Shown here piece after piece: positions 45,301-48,030 of a stretch of DNA of 64,000 nt. The DNA is taken from positions 62,001 to 126,000 of the forward strand of contig NZ_AMRN01000001.1 of the NCBI RefSeq assembly GCF_000300275.1, in the 5' to 3' direction. The notes beneath the pieces were generated by a model that was not told the DNA's origin, ran no database searches, and was given only the letters and a program-made list of their open reading frames with translations. Each line of letters opens with the position of its first letter. The first letter of the stretch is position 1. This DNA comes from Thalassospira profundimaris WP0211 (GTDB taxonomy: Bacteria; Pseudomonadota; Alphaproteobacteria; Rhodospirillales; Thalassospiraceae). A program made the translations under genes and the position numbers.

Positions 45301-46477
45301 CTGTCGAACCCGTGTCCCCGGTGCTGCCGGAACCAGTTTCCGTGTCACCGGCTTCTGAACCGCCTGTACCACTATCGCCTGTCGCGTCACCGCTTGCGGT
45401 ACTGTCAGTTGCGGTACCAGCATCGCTTTGCGACGGCGTATCTTGCGCGTCATTTGTGCGACCCGCACCGGAATCCAGATTGACTTCAACACCCTGATCA
45501 GACTGGCTGTAATCAAGGGTATTTTCGCCCGCGCCACCGTCAATAGCGTCCGCACCGTCGCTGACGGCAAAGGTGTCATCACCATCGCCACCCGACAGGC
45601 TGTTATTGCCGGAATCACCTGTCAGAACATCATTGCCCGATGTGCCACGGAGATTTTCAATATTTTCAAAGGACGTCCGATTGGCACCGGTGGCATCGGT
45701 TGAGGAACCCTGCGAAAGATCGGCGCGCACGCCGTCAGAAGCCCCGTCAAATGACAGGGTATCTTCGCCAGCACCGCCATCAATGCTGTCTGCACCACCA
45801 CCCGGCAAAATAACATCATCACCATCCGAACCGATGATGATGTCGTCGACTGCCCCACCTTCAATGACATTGGCTTCGCCATCGGTGGAGGCAGCATCCC
45901 CGCCCTCGGTCGCGACGGAAACTTCGTTGATTTGCGGGACATCGACCAGCGTCACATTGGCAAGATCTGCCTTCGACACGCCCTCGAAAATCACCTTGTC
46001 GCCAGAGGCAAACACGATGAATGCATTGCCAGACGCATCTTCGCTGGCCAGCGCCATGAGTTCGCTGACACTGTCGACGCCAAGGTCGCCAAGCGCCAAC
46101 TCATCTTCATCAATGTTGAAGTCGGTGATTGTGGTTTGCTCGAAACCACTTTGGAGCACGAAGGTATCGCGTCCCTCGCCGCCGGTAACAACATCCTCAC
46201 CCTCGCCCGATTCGAGAATGTCGTCGCCTTCGCCGCCAATCAGGGTGTTGTCACCACCATCGCCCACCAGAACATCGTCATAGGCAGTGCCGATCACGTT
46301 CTGGATGTTGGTGAAAACCTGCGTTGCCGCGGATTGAGAGTTACCTTCGCCCGAAGAGCCTGCCCCAGAATCATTTTTGACCGCAGCAGAATCCCCTTCT
46401 GCGCGGTCATCAAGAACCTGATCAATATCGGTGTCGGTAATTCCAACACCGTCGTCTTGGTTGGCGGGCGAGACCAA
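24305..46477 (-). CDS. Giant RTX (hemolysin-type Ca-binding repeat) protein, 7,390 residues
   Basis: One unbroken frame of 22 kb. The start is a TTG at 46477: a TAG lies 13 bases upstream in frame, and GGGAG sits eight bases before the TTG. There is no Sec signal. RTX nonapeptides (GGxGxDxLx), which bind Ca2+ and fold as a beta-roll after secretion, run from about residue 60 to the C-terminus. Interruptions are a Ser/Thr/Gly/Glu-rich stretch (about residues 336-829), twelve modules of about 75 residues (xTDFxxxxDxIDL...GV...L), five modules with VDLTSxTxSYGDV, and one unique insert. The last 75-residue module ends the protein and probably carries the type I secretion signal. Exporter genes lie upstream on the same strand. 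No enzyme, VWA or cadherin-like domain is visible. Adhesin, matrix or surface-layer roles are plausible but unproven. I noticed a single Cys (codon 28694-28696). Confidence 0.95.
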   Translation of the reverse strand: MVSPANQDDGVGITDTDIDQVLDDRAEGDSAAVKNDSGAGSSGEGNSQSAATQVFTNIQNVIGTAYDDVLVGDGGDNTLIGGEGDDILESGEGEDVVTGGEGRDTFVLQSGFEQTTITDFNIDEDELALGDLGVDSVSELMALASEDASGNAFIVFASGDKVIFEGVSKADLANVTLVDVPQINEVSVATEGGDAASTDGEANVIEGGAVDDIIIGSDGDDVILPGGGADSIDGGAGEDTLSFDGASDGVRADLSQGSSTDATGANRTSFENIENLRGTSGNDVLTGDSGNNSLSGGDGDDTFAVSDGADAIDGGAGENTLDYSQSDQGVEVNLDSGAGRTNDAQDTPSQSDAGTATDSTASGDATGDSGTGGSEAGDTETGSGSTGDTGSTGSGETSGEASGDGATGASGSEETTQSDGGATSDSSSSGETTTGDAVTETGSTGSSETQEDTTSGDATSGGSESAGETGSTGDAASETPTDGGSADASGSEATGNETGASSGETSGSTDGGSTTGETASGETEPVTGGSDSDDATGGEEASGSDSAEVVDGSDTGSGAGSEAGTGTETSGEATSDGETSGETGSDSASAGSGEDTLASGDTEGGATDTGSTDSGDAAGEGTEQPVDEATGETSGGETAGAGASSGEAETSEETTGDEAGADSPAGETSPNTEDNTSTGAQAGAEAGAETGAETAESQAGSETTGEGSDETPAEGSGEAVSGDVAADGDQASDAGSTSGETAGQETTGEETTSGDTTEGVEAGAAPEGDAGQETSGDAASGEDATGGETAGGADAEADGDVTDADDGDANAFDNNPSGAADVVQGDDETDTLGGASGNDTLQGNDGDDTLEGGAGNDLLQGGGGNDVLRGESGNDILQGGDGSDSLFGGDDDDVLQGGAGNDLLVGGSGNDVMAGGSGDDFLRGGQGDDHIQGGSGVDTVSYSDADSAVTVDLANETATGGAGNDVVQMVENVVGSDFDDHIAGDDADNVLEGGAGIDTLTGGAGDDTLTGGSGADDFELTENFGNDTITDFAGSEDIIDLSKLGIQDFATLQTMMSDDGIGNTVIDFGDQGTLTLAGVSSDSLSADDFRGFGRIFETEDNDVGAGTDGNDALYGYGGDDTLSGGGGDDVISGGYGDDTVSGGAGNDTLRGQEGIDTVDYSGANGGVQVDLGAGTATGADGNDVLDRIENATGSAYDDELYGDNGTNVLRGGAGNDTLVGRGGNDTLDGGDGDDLFIGEDGVDLIIGGEGSDTLDLSARESGQEVNLGSGSARDSETGENDTLIGVENVITGAGDDTVIASSDANVISTGAGDDTIRGVGGNDTIDGGDGNDTVSFGNESGLNVDLANGTATMGSGTAQLSNIENVTGSANNDVISGDDGANTLSGMAGDDTISGGGGDDVLSGGAGNDTVDYTDVDGGVTVNLSTGTATGDGNDTLSGFENVVSGSGNDIVYGNAVDNIIDTGAGDDTVFGSAGDDTLIGGDGNDTLSYNASGTGPGSAVTVDLDAGTVSGNDFTDVISGFEKIEGSSASDTMLGSGGDDMFFGGAGSDTIDGRGGDDMLTGGSGADTFVIRADSGNDLVTDFDPVNDVIDIQGIDGLELFSDVTDFIGEDASGNATITVGDAVITLEGVDPDSLTYANFKGIRSLEGTEDRDVLIGTDRSDVITAKEGNDTVSGGAGNDTIDGGDGNDVISGGTGTDTITGGAGNDVISGGAGNDDLDGGDGNDTLSYQGADGGVVVDLETGESTAPDGTDTIANFENVTGSSFNDTLAGDDTANVIDGGAGNDILDGRDGDDVLNGGSGNDTMSGGAGNDTITGGLGSDTVTYADASGGVNVDLAAGTASGADGNDTLDSVENIVGSDFDDVLTGDQSNNVIEGGTGDDTITAGGGNDIVSGGEGADTFVFGTETGRTVITDFDPAEDKIDLAGFEVPNFEALKKMLGTDSAGNAVITINDSTIVLNGVSPEDLTAENFIDIDSLGATQGDDVLQGSSAAEIIDGLSGNDTISGGAGDDTIYGDSGNDTIAGGSGQDVIDGGDGEDTVDYSAGGGVSVNLETGVGGVGNEDTLIDIENVLGSNQNDTIIGNDGANTLSGGAGNDILSGGAGDDVLLGGLGNDRLTGGEGDDTVLGGAGNDILLGGLGNDVLVGGAGTDIADYSDADGSVTVDLSQGTASGAAGNDTLEGFESVQGSDHDDTLIGDAANNTLSGGTGDDVLDGGAGDDLLIGGAGSDTIEGGEGIDTISYAGGSSVNIDLAEGTASDADGTDSISGVENVIGSDDADVITGDAANNIINAGEGADTITGGAGDDTLTGGAGADVYVVGPDDGTDTITDFAVGEDQIDITALGVGTYGALYEMMTENENGDLVIDFGQGTSMVLEGVGLDDITANNFIGVRDIVGTSGDDTMSGTDGQDTMSGLDGNDIIDGLEDDDSIFGGAGDDTLIGGQGNDILDGGNGADTVDYSDETGNVTVNLKSGTATASSGNDTIRNVENVAAGAGNDALTGSDADNILIGGEGDDALEGLGGDDTLSGGAGNDTASYANADGGVTVDLAAQTASGAAGEDTLESIENVTGSTHNDMLTGDAGANTIIAGAGNDSLIASGGDDVLRGGVGIDTVDYGDATGGITADLGAGTVTGLGNDTLSGIENLSGSAFDDTITGDQGNNVLSGEDGDDILSGGGGNDTLLGGAGDDTLSGGSGSDLIDGGDGIDTVDYSDAESGVTLDLGTGKTGSVTGDTVLNVENAIGSGQDDTITGSDADNTILTGAGDDTINGSAGDDVIDGGAGQDVVDYSNSETGVDVDLEAGSTDKADGTDLLSNIEDVIGSDANDSISGSDAANTLSGGVGDDTIDGRAGNDLIAGGVGDDTLSGGAGIDTVDYSGAAGGQNVDLAAGTATGADGNDTISGFENVTGTDYDDTITGNDANNVILGGAGDDMLTGGAGNDVLNGGEGNDSFVSELGDDTYIGGAGTDTLDYSDAASGLNINVGSNIAIGEDTGRDTFSGIERIIASDHDDTVTGGAGNDVIDGGAGDDTISGGAGTDTLDGGEGEDTLSFAGEAGVSADLQTGVISTGDTVSNFENISGSTGADTLRGDGGRNTLSGDAGNDVLDGRAGDDVLLGGAGNDTLRGGVGSDTIDGGAGNDTLDLGDLSGNQTVDFTNGSATDGTDIDTFTNIENVITGDGDDLIIGDGNNNVINAGNGDNSVDAGAGNDVVTTGDGADIVDGGTGDDTINAGAGADTVSAGDGSDVITTGEGADIVDGGAGNDTINTGDGADTVLGGEGEDVISSGSGDDLVEGGAGNDIISGGAGADTLDGGAGNDTLLSGAGDDRLIGGEGFDTASYIDSQSAVTVDTSNNTVSGTATGTDTLEGIEAIRGSEFSDTFIGGAQSDTFIGGAGDDTFDAGAGNDTLTLGEGADQVIFNPGDGQDTVTDFNPLADTIDLTSFNIAGYGALEKMFGTDANGDLTITFDSGDTITLQGVTPSELTADNFIGVEVQLGSENADEMIGGSGDDIINALGGDDTVDGGAGNDRLIGGEGNDTLDGGTGDDTLVGNAGSDVLRGGDGNDTADYSTEGSGIAADLAADTVTGGDGDDVLEGIENVTGTLFDDTLSGNDENNTLTGLAGDDTFVGGAGDDVLDGGEGTDTADYSSADQGVTVNLAAGSATGQGNDTLIDIENVVGSDFNDKISGDESNNTISGGAGGDAINAGAGNDVIDGGEGIDEISGGSGDDIIDGGTGGDILLGEAGNDTISGGEGDDIVEAGAGSDWVYGDAGDDILDGGNGENDIDTVDYSNVDAGVTVDLVKEYATGGGGDDIVRNFERVIGTDYTDTLIGSDGVNTLDGGSGDDTLVGGSGDDVLITGEGEDLIVLEPGSGNDTVTDFDVAKDIIDLSAYGIEDYATLRDQMADDENGNAVITLGDGDSITLEGVSVDDLGQKNFFGYDAIFGTEFEDDITGSQISDEIHALESDDIIDGQAGDDDIYGDEGNDTLIGGAGDDTLRGGEGSDTADYSDTSEGVTVDLGAGTATGEAGNDTLESIENVTGGNGDDVLIGDENANILDGGAGNDTVFGNDGDDTLIGGEGEDVLSYEDSESGVNVDLDAGTATGGAGNDSIDGFETLIGSDHDDTLAGNEFDNVIDGGAGNDTLSGGAGNDTLIGGEGDDIVDYSDQTDGVVVDLENGTGTATDGTDTLDGIEGATGGAGDDTLTGSTGDNILAGGAGDDTLSGGAGNDTLAGGEGADLIDGGAGDDVLSFEVDNVAAEGDTTDHVGSPTTDGTGEVADISGKNLSDDSFVGGEGNDTLVAGSGDDAIILDRDHENGAANPSIVDIENIDAGDGNDVVDLTSNTHSYGDVTVDGGAGDDTIWANDGNDVLLGGEGADNINGGAGNDTLDGGAGDDVLDGGDGADTIDGGAGNDTIAAGAGDDILIGGDGDDTLELSSADGATIDLGAGTASSGETGSDSISGFENVIATDGDDTITGSSGNNTIDAGAGNDIVSLDGGKDDIDGGDGIDTLDLSGTTGGVTVDLAAGTASGANTGSDTIANFENVTGSDDADVITGSDDANVIDGGAGNDTLDGGAGDDILSGGAGDDTVAAGAGNDTLSGGDGADTFVFEDGTDTDLVTDFDLTSDTISLPDLGISAWTDLQPLLSDGPDGAVITLPAGGTVTLSGVAVGDLTPDHFTGIDNVGTPGEDTLGGGDGDDSVDGGGGNDSVDGGDGNDTVDGGDGDDSVGGGSGNDSVGGGSGNDTVDGGDGDDTVDGGEGNDSVGGGSGNDSVGGGAGNDTVDGGDGNDTVDGGDGDDTVGGGSGDDTVIGGGGNDTLGGGEGTDTLDGGDGNDVLQFEADRIGQAGDETDHAGSPGVDGTGDVADLEGLGLSDDQFDGGEGIDTLVGTSGSDAIILDNDHADGSNAPSISGVEVIDTGAGDDVVDLTSQTESYGDVSVDAGTGDDTVWTNEGNDSISGGDGNDHINAGAGNDIVDAGAGNDTVVGSAGNDTLSGGDGFDTLDMSDVDADVAVNLQDGTANGSETGADVISGFENVITGAGDDTVTGSSADDTISTGAGADTIDGGDGIDLIDGGAGNDVISDGAGSDLVLAGAGDDTVIAGAGNDSLDGGDGTDTLNMSNASSDAVVDLGAGTASSAETGNDQVSNFENVTGGAGDDQLTGSNGDNVIGGGAGDDTIDGGAGDDTVAGGAGADTFIFADGTDDDVVSDFTPGEDKISIDDLGLESWGDLVPLLSENGDGNAVLTLPAGGTVTFVNVALSDLSADDFNNITDGATPYDDTLEGTDDDDTIDALAGDDTVAGGAGDDTLLGNDGADTLGGGTGNDSLDGGAGNDTLSGGEGDDALTGSADNDELSGGAGDDTLDGGAGDDVLNFEADGTATSGDTTENTGSPGVDGTGDVADISGKNISDDTFIGGEGNDTLDMTDGADALVLDGSKLGDGQTTTPTTETRTLGLTESASSADVQAAWSDANLYAFDFGTSYVDGDGKLNLAAADDAVNFDGNGIGNDGGGIAGGQINHDAQSGESEAIVVDLGADASTATVQVSNLMAGESGGEIGSWKAFDADGNLVASGTLDDSTVNYTSNGVGTATINATDGSGNAVEFRYIAFESEPYANGSTGSDSSDFFVRSISFETAVDETTTDGARLDGVEVINAGSGDDVVDLTSDTISYGDVTINGGAGNDTLWGNAGDDTINGELGHDNLHGGAGNDYVDGSYGDDIIDGGVGDDTLQGGIGDDTLRGGAGNDIIVGGADEDVVMYDDATSAVDVDLANYTATGGAGNDAIYHVENVIGSDHDDTIAGDAKSNILDGGAGDDTLSGGAGNDTLIGGDGNDTADYSNASNPVNADLATGTAKVGTTETDKLSSVENLIGSNGNDRLSGSDDNNTLTGGLGNDILSGRAGDDVLEGGAGNDTLDGGEGNDTINGGDGSDVITACAGADIVDGGAGNDTVMAGAGDDTLAGGEGDDTLDLSEATSGATVDLAAGTASSSETGNDVISGFENVIGSAAADTINGDAANNTIAAGDGADVIDDGAGNDVVDAGAGNDTLMAGAGDDTLDGGDGEDTLDMSAANGATVDLSAGTATSAETGTDTISNIENVIGSDGDDVLTGSSGANTLLGGAGDDTIQGGAGGDYLDGGDGRDTISYEGSDEGVEIFLGDTDAHTHNPGEGGRAFGGDAVGDILANFEKVIASAHDDYVYGNSQNNEVDLGAGNDTFDNVEADISEDTVDGGAGNDVIWTGDGADTLIGGEGNDTLHGERGDDYLDGGTGNDTLYGDQGNDTIDGGAGDDVIHTGSGADVVQVTSLIGDKVVMDFNTSVDQISLDALDISTWSELAPLLSEVNGNTVIDLGDQGSVTLRGVRLNDVSSDMFVGIENDGGPTQFDDVLLGTSEDDYIDALAGDDTVDGGAGNDTLNGMEGNDTLSGGDGNDTITGGSGNDVISGGSGNDSLEGNEGDDVIEGNAGDDTLIGHAGNDVMDGGGGDDYIDGMEGDDTITGGDETDTIYGSAGNDSLDGEGGDDVLYGGDDNDSIAGGAGNDLLSGDAGNDTLDGGAGNDTLLGGDGDDTLLGGDGDDVLSGGNGNDLLDGGTGNDTLTGTDGTDTLLGGSGNDTLDGGAGNDTYTGGAGADEIIVSNNSGNKVVTDFSINEDKINLASLDIDDWGDLQDQMTQVGNDTVINLNGQGTLTLVGVSMSQLKADMFVGVEQASGPTPYDDLLYGTSNNDTIAALAGDDTVYGLNGQDTISGMEGNDSLYGGDGDDTLSGDDGNDLIEGGSGQDSITGGTGDDTVDGGSGDDRVWGGDGADTITGGQGQDKLYGEAGNDTINGGTGDDSILGGAGNDVIDGGENNDRLYGGDGDDTIEGGNGDDKLYGDAGNDTLMGGAGHDSLVGGAGRDTASYANSTTAVAANLESGTASSSVGNDKLSSIEDLIGSNFNDYLFGDDGANLLSGLDGNDILGGDDGDDTIWGGDGNDSINGGKGSDLIDAGAGDDYIEYQKDASWTGSYAAKNVGDPGMDGTNEQINLSGYNRSEDIIDGGSGTDTLAMTSGNDALFLEDRLTDPGTSPRISNIEVIDAGNGDDIIDLTSDTLSYGDVTILGGTGDDIVWSNAGDDVIDGGAGNDTLWGGSGADTITGGAGEDVLNGGAGDDVLQYNADGVWDNNWYAVNNGSPGEDGHQNDSGWGHHHFHGNGWGHNEGGDTGTGDTVNLGGYNQSNDVFIGGEGVDTLKMTSGNDALFLDDDMSDGDANVRISGIEVIEAGGGNDIIDLTSDTESYGDVTLDGGAGNDTLWGNAGDDLLLGGSGDDHLYGSAGDDTLTGGTGWDTFQIGKADGHDIITDFTPGEDIIDLSEWNYNNFNQVLNDMHLDTDGNVVIELGNDASVTLMGVNDPDDLDADDFGFGN
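29560..30185 (-). other. Non-repetitive domain inserted in an RTX module
   Basis: About 200 residues of non-RTX sequence inside one VDLTS module, between the ALVLD part and the GVEVINAG part. It has beta-sandwich-like alternation (AIVVDLGADASTATVQVSNL, GSWKAFDADGNLVASGTL, FRYIAFESEP, DFFVRSISFE). It is the largest folded-looking unit in the protein that is not a repeat, so it is the best candidate for ligand binding (inference). Confidence 0.7.
32030..32425 (-). repeat. Nearly uniform 27-base tandem repeats in the RTX gene
   Basis: About fourteen consecutive nonapeptide units alternate between VDGG-DGNDT and VGGG-SGNDS types with very few other substitutions, far more uniform than elsewhere in the gene. 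A recent local amplification is likely, and the stretch should be prone to slippage. Confidence 0.75.
43990..45470 (-). repeat. Low-complexity Ser/Thr/Gly/Glu-rich region of the RTX protein
   Basis: About 490 residues made almost only of Ser, Thr, Gly, Glu, Asp and Ala, with SGETSG-like motifs and practically no Lys, Arg or aromatic residues. It separates the N-terminal RTX block from the rest. It should be extended and strongly acidic, like a spacer. The opposite strand has a long Ser/Pro/Val-rich open frame here that is an artefact of this composition. Confidence 0.85.
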
Positions 46478-46554
46478 AACACATACTCCCTACATGGGAA
46501 TTATTTTTACCAGTACTGCGGCGAACAATCGGCCCCAGAATCGACTTATACCGT

Positions 46555-46584
46555 AGTATAAATTAGATTTATGCGAATCATCAA
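46555..46584 (-). promoter_or_regulatory. Possible sigma-70-type promoter of the RTX gene
   Basis: On the minus strand, TTGATG and TATACT are separated by 18 bases, with the -10 at 46560-46555. This leaves a leader of about 70 bases before the TTG start. It is the best match in the 245-base gap, and suggests that the RTX gene can be transcribed apart from its exporter genes. Found by eye only. Confidence 0.4.
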
Positions 46585-46661
46585 TAGAAAATGACTCGCC
46601 CGGGTACGGTTGATGCGTTTTTTCTCATATTTTCCGGCGTTTTGGAAGGAAAAAGCCCGGC

Positions 46662-46709
46662 CTGTCAGAATCTGTCAGGTTGTATAGATTCACCTGACAT
46701 GACCTATAC
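46662..46709. promoter_or_regulatory. Cluster of inverted and direct repeats between hlyD-like and RTX genes
   Basis: A perfect dyad, TGTCAGGT-N11-ACCTGACA, lies at 46673-46699. CTGTCAG is also directly repeated at 46662 and 46672, and GTATAG/CTATAC at 46682 and 46704 forms a second inverted pair. The site is just after the adaptor stop codon. It could be an operator or an RNA stem without a T run. Confidence 0.45.
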
Positions 46710-46722
46710 GTTATTTACCAAA

Positions 46723-48030
46723 TCATTGTTCGCGGAATGCGCGATCAAAGCTGGTGGTGATCGGTGAAAACAGGTAAGCGAGAATCGTTCTGGCACCCGT
46801 TACGATCTCCAACTGGGCGGGCATACCGGGCGACAAAATCATCCCTTCATGCTCGGCCAGGCTCTCTGCATCGATCTCGACCATGGCCTGGAAATAAGAT
46901 CGGCCTTCGGAGTCTGTCAGCCGGTCCGGCGAGACATCGGTTACCGTGCCCTTGACCGGCGCAAACCAGCGCTGACTGAACGATGTCACCCGGATATTGA
47001 CCGGGAGACCGGCCGAAACGACGTCAATATCGTTCGGGGAAACGCGGGCCTCGATCACAAGCCGATCATCCGCCGGCACGATTTCAAGCACCTGTGCACC
47101 GGGCGGGATGACCCCGCCGACCGTGGTGAACTGCATATTGGTCACCGTGCCGTTGCGCGGCGCCTTGATGTCGGAACGCACCAGGATATCCTCGGCCGAA
47201 CGCAGGCGTTCGTTCAGATCGGAAATCTCGCTTTGGATATCGCGCAATTCTGTGTTGATCGATTGCAGGTGGTCACGCATCAGCTGTGACTGGCTGGCTT
47301 TGACCTGCTGGATTTGCTGTTCAATCCGGGCAATGTCGGCGGAAAACCGCCCGATATTGCCAAGGGTTTCGACCAACCGGCTTTCAAGTTGCAGCAACCG
47401 CGTCCGTCGGGCATAGCCAAGATCGACCATCGGCTTGACCATGGCGAGCTCTTCCTTGACGATCCCGACCTGCTGTTCGGCAGCGGTCTTTTGCTCGCGC
47501 GTGCCAATAATCTCGCGACGCAATTCCTTGATGCGTTCGTCATAGAGCGCAAGCTCACCGGCAAACGCACTGCGGCGACTGTCAAACAGGGTGCGTTGTG
47601 CATCGGTGATCGAAAAATACCGCGGATCTTCAAGCGGCGGCGGGAATGACAAGTAATCATCCTGCGCCCGTTCGGCAATCAGCCGCGTCTGGGTCGCCAG
47701 CGCATTGAGATAACGGTTATTGAGCAGATCAAAACTTGCCCGTGAACGTGTATCATCAAGCCTGATCAGGACATCGCCCGCCTGGACCCGCGTACCATTG
47801 CGCACAAGAATGTCGCGAATGATGCCGCCTTCAAGATGCTGAACGCTTTGTCGGCCCGAAAATGGCGCAACCACACCACTGGCCGTCGCGGCCGAATTGA
47901 CCTCGGCCGTACCGGCCCACAGCAGAACAGAACCAAAGCCCAAAAACAGGATCAAAAATCCGATCCGCACCAGAGGCTTAACGTCGGTACTAAGCTCGCG
48001 CGCGGTTGGAAGTTGCACACCACCAGACAT
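46723..48030 (-). CDS. Type I secretion membrane-fusion protein, HlyD/PrtE family
   Basis: 435 residues. One N-terminal membrane anchor (about 22-42) follows a short cytoplasmic segment. The family motif VQHLEGGIIRDILVRNGTRV marks the lipoyl/barrel-sandwich half. A long alpha-hairpin with coiled-coil character covers about 90-290. The second lipoyl half (SDIKAPRNGTVTNMQFTTVGGVI) and a beta-barrel end follow. It bridges the inner-membrane ABC transporter and an outer-membrane TolC-type channel. Its ATG overlaps the transporter stop in TGATG, so the two are translationally coupled. The RTX gene begins 245 bases downstream and is the obvious substrate gene. Confidence 0.94.
   Translation of the reverse strand: MSGGVQLPTARELSTDVKPLVRIGFLILFLGFGSVLLWAGTAEVNSAATASGVVAPFSGRQSVQHLEGGIIRDILVRNGTRVQAGDVLIRLDDTRSRASFDLLNNRYLNALATQTRLIAERAQDDYLSFPPPLEDPRYFSITDAQRTLFDSRRSAFAGELALYDERIKELRREIIGTREQKTAAEQQVGIVKEELAMVKPMVDLGYARRTRLLQLESRLVETLGNIGRFSADIARIEQQIQQVKASQSQLMRDHLQSINTELRDIQSEISDLNERLRSAEDILVRSDIKAPRNGTVTNMQFTTVGGVIPPGAQVLEIVPADDRLVIEARVSPNDIDVVSAGLPVNIRVTSFSQRWFAPVKGTVTDVSPDRLTDSEGRSYFQAMVEIDAESLAEHEGMILSPGMPAQLEIVTGARTILAYLFSPITTSFDRAFREQ

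Larger units (their letters stand above)
24305..46165 (-). repeat. Twelve copies of a C-terminal-type module inside the RTX protein
   Basis: Each copy has the order: short aromatic strand, (V/I)(T/S)DF, D-x-I-x-(L/I), a helical segment ending in a Met or Leu pair, a (T/V)(V/I)(T/D)(L/F) strand, G-V, then L-x-x-D-x-F. Approximate positions are 24305-24540, 26395-26625, 27385-27610, 30675-30915, 32450-32680, 34665-34900, 36010-36250, 39295-39535, 40545-40780, 41535-41775, 43185-43435 and 45935-46165. In ordinary RTX exoproteins a segment like this occurs once, before the C-terminus. Boundaries were read by eye. Confidence 0.85.

Noticed and set aside
44367-45497. 376-residue Ser/Pro/Val-rich plus-strand frame
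   Set aside because: It is the antisense reading of the low-complexity Ser/Thr/Gly/Glu region. The RTX frame continues through it and has exporter context.
24305-46477. CRISPR-like periodic repeats
   Set aside because: The period is 27 bases and in frame with RTX nonapeptides; there are no constant repeats with unique spacers and no cas genes.
46000-46477. LapA-type N-terminal retention module with a LapG cleavage site
   Set aside because: No TAAG/PAAG-like site or retention domain is visible in the first 150 residues, and no LapD or LapG gene is nearby.
46673-46699. Lux-box reading of the TGTCAGGT dyad
   Set aside because: Lux-type boxes have ACCTG on the left and CAGGT on the right; here the arms point the other way and the spacing differs.
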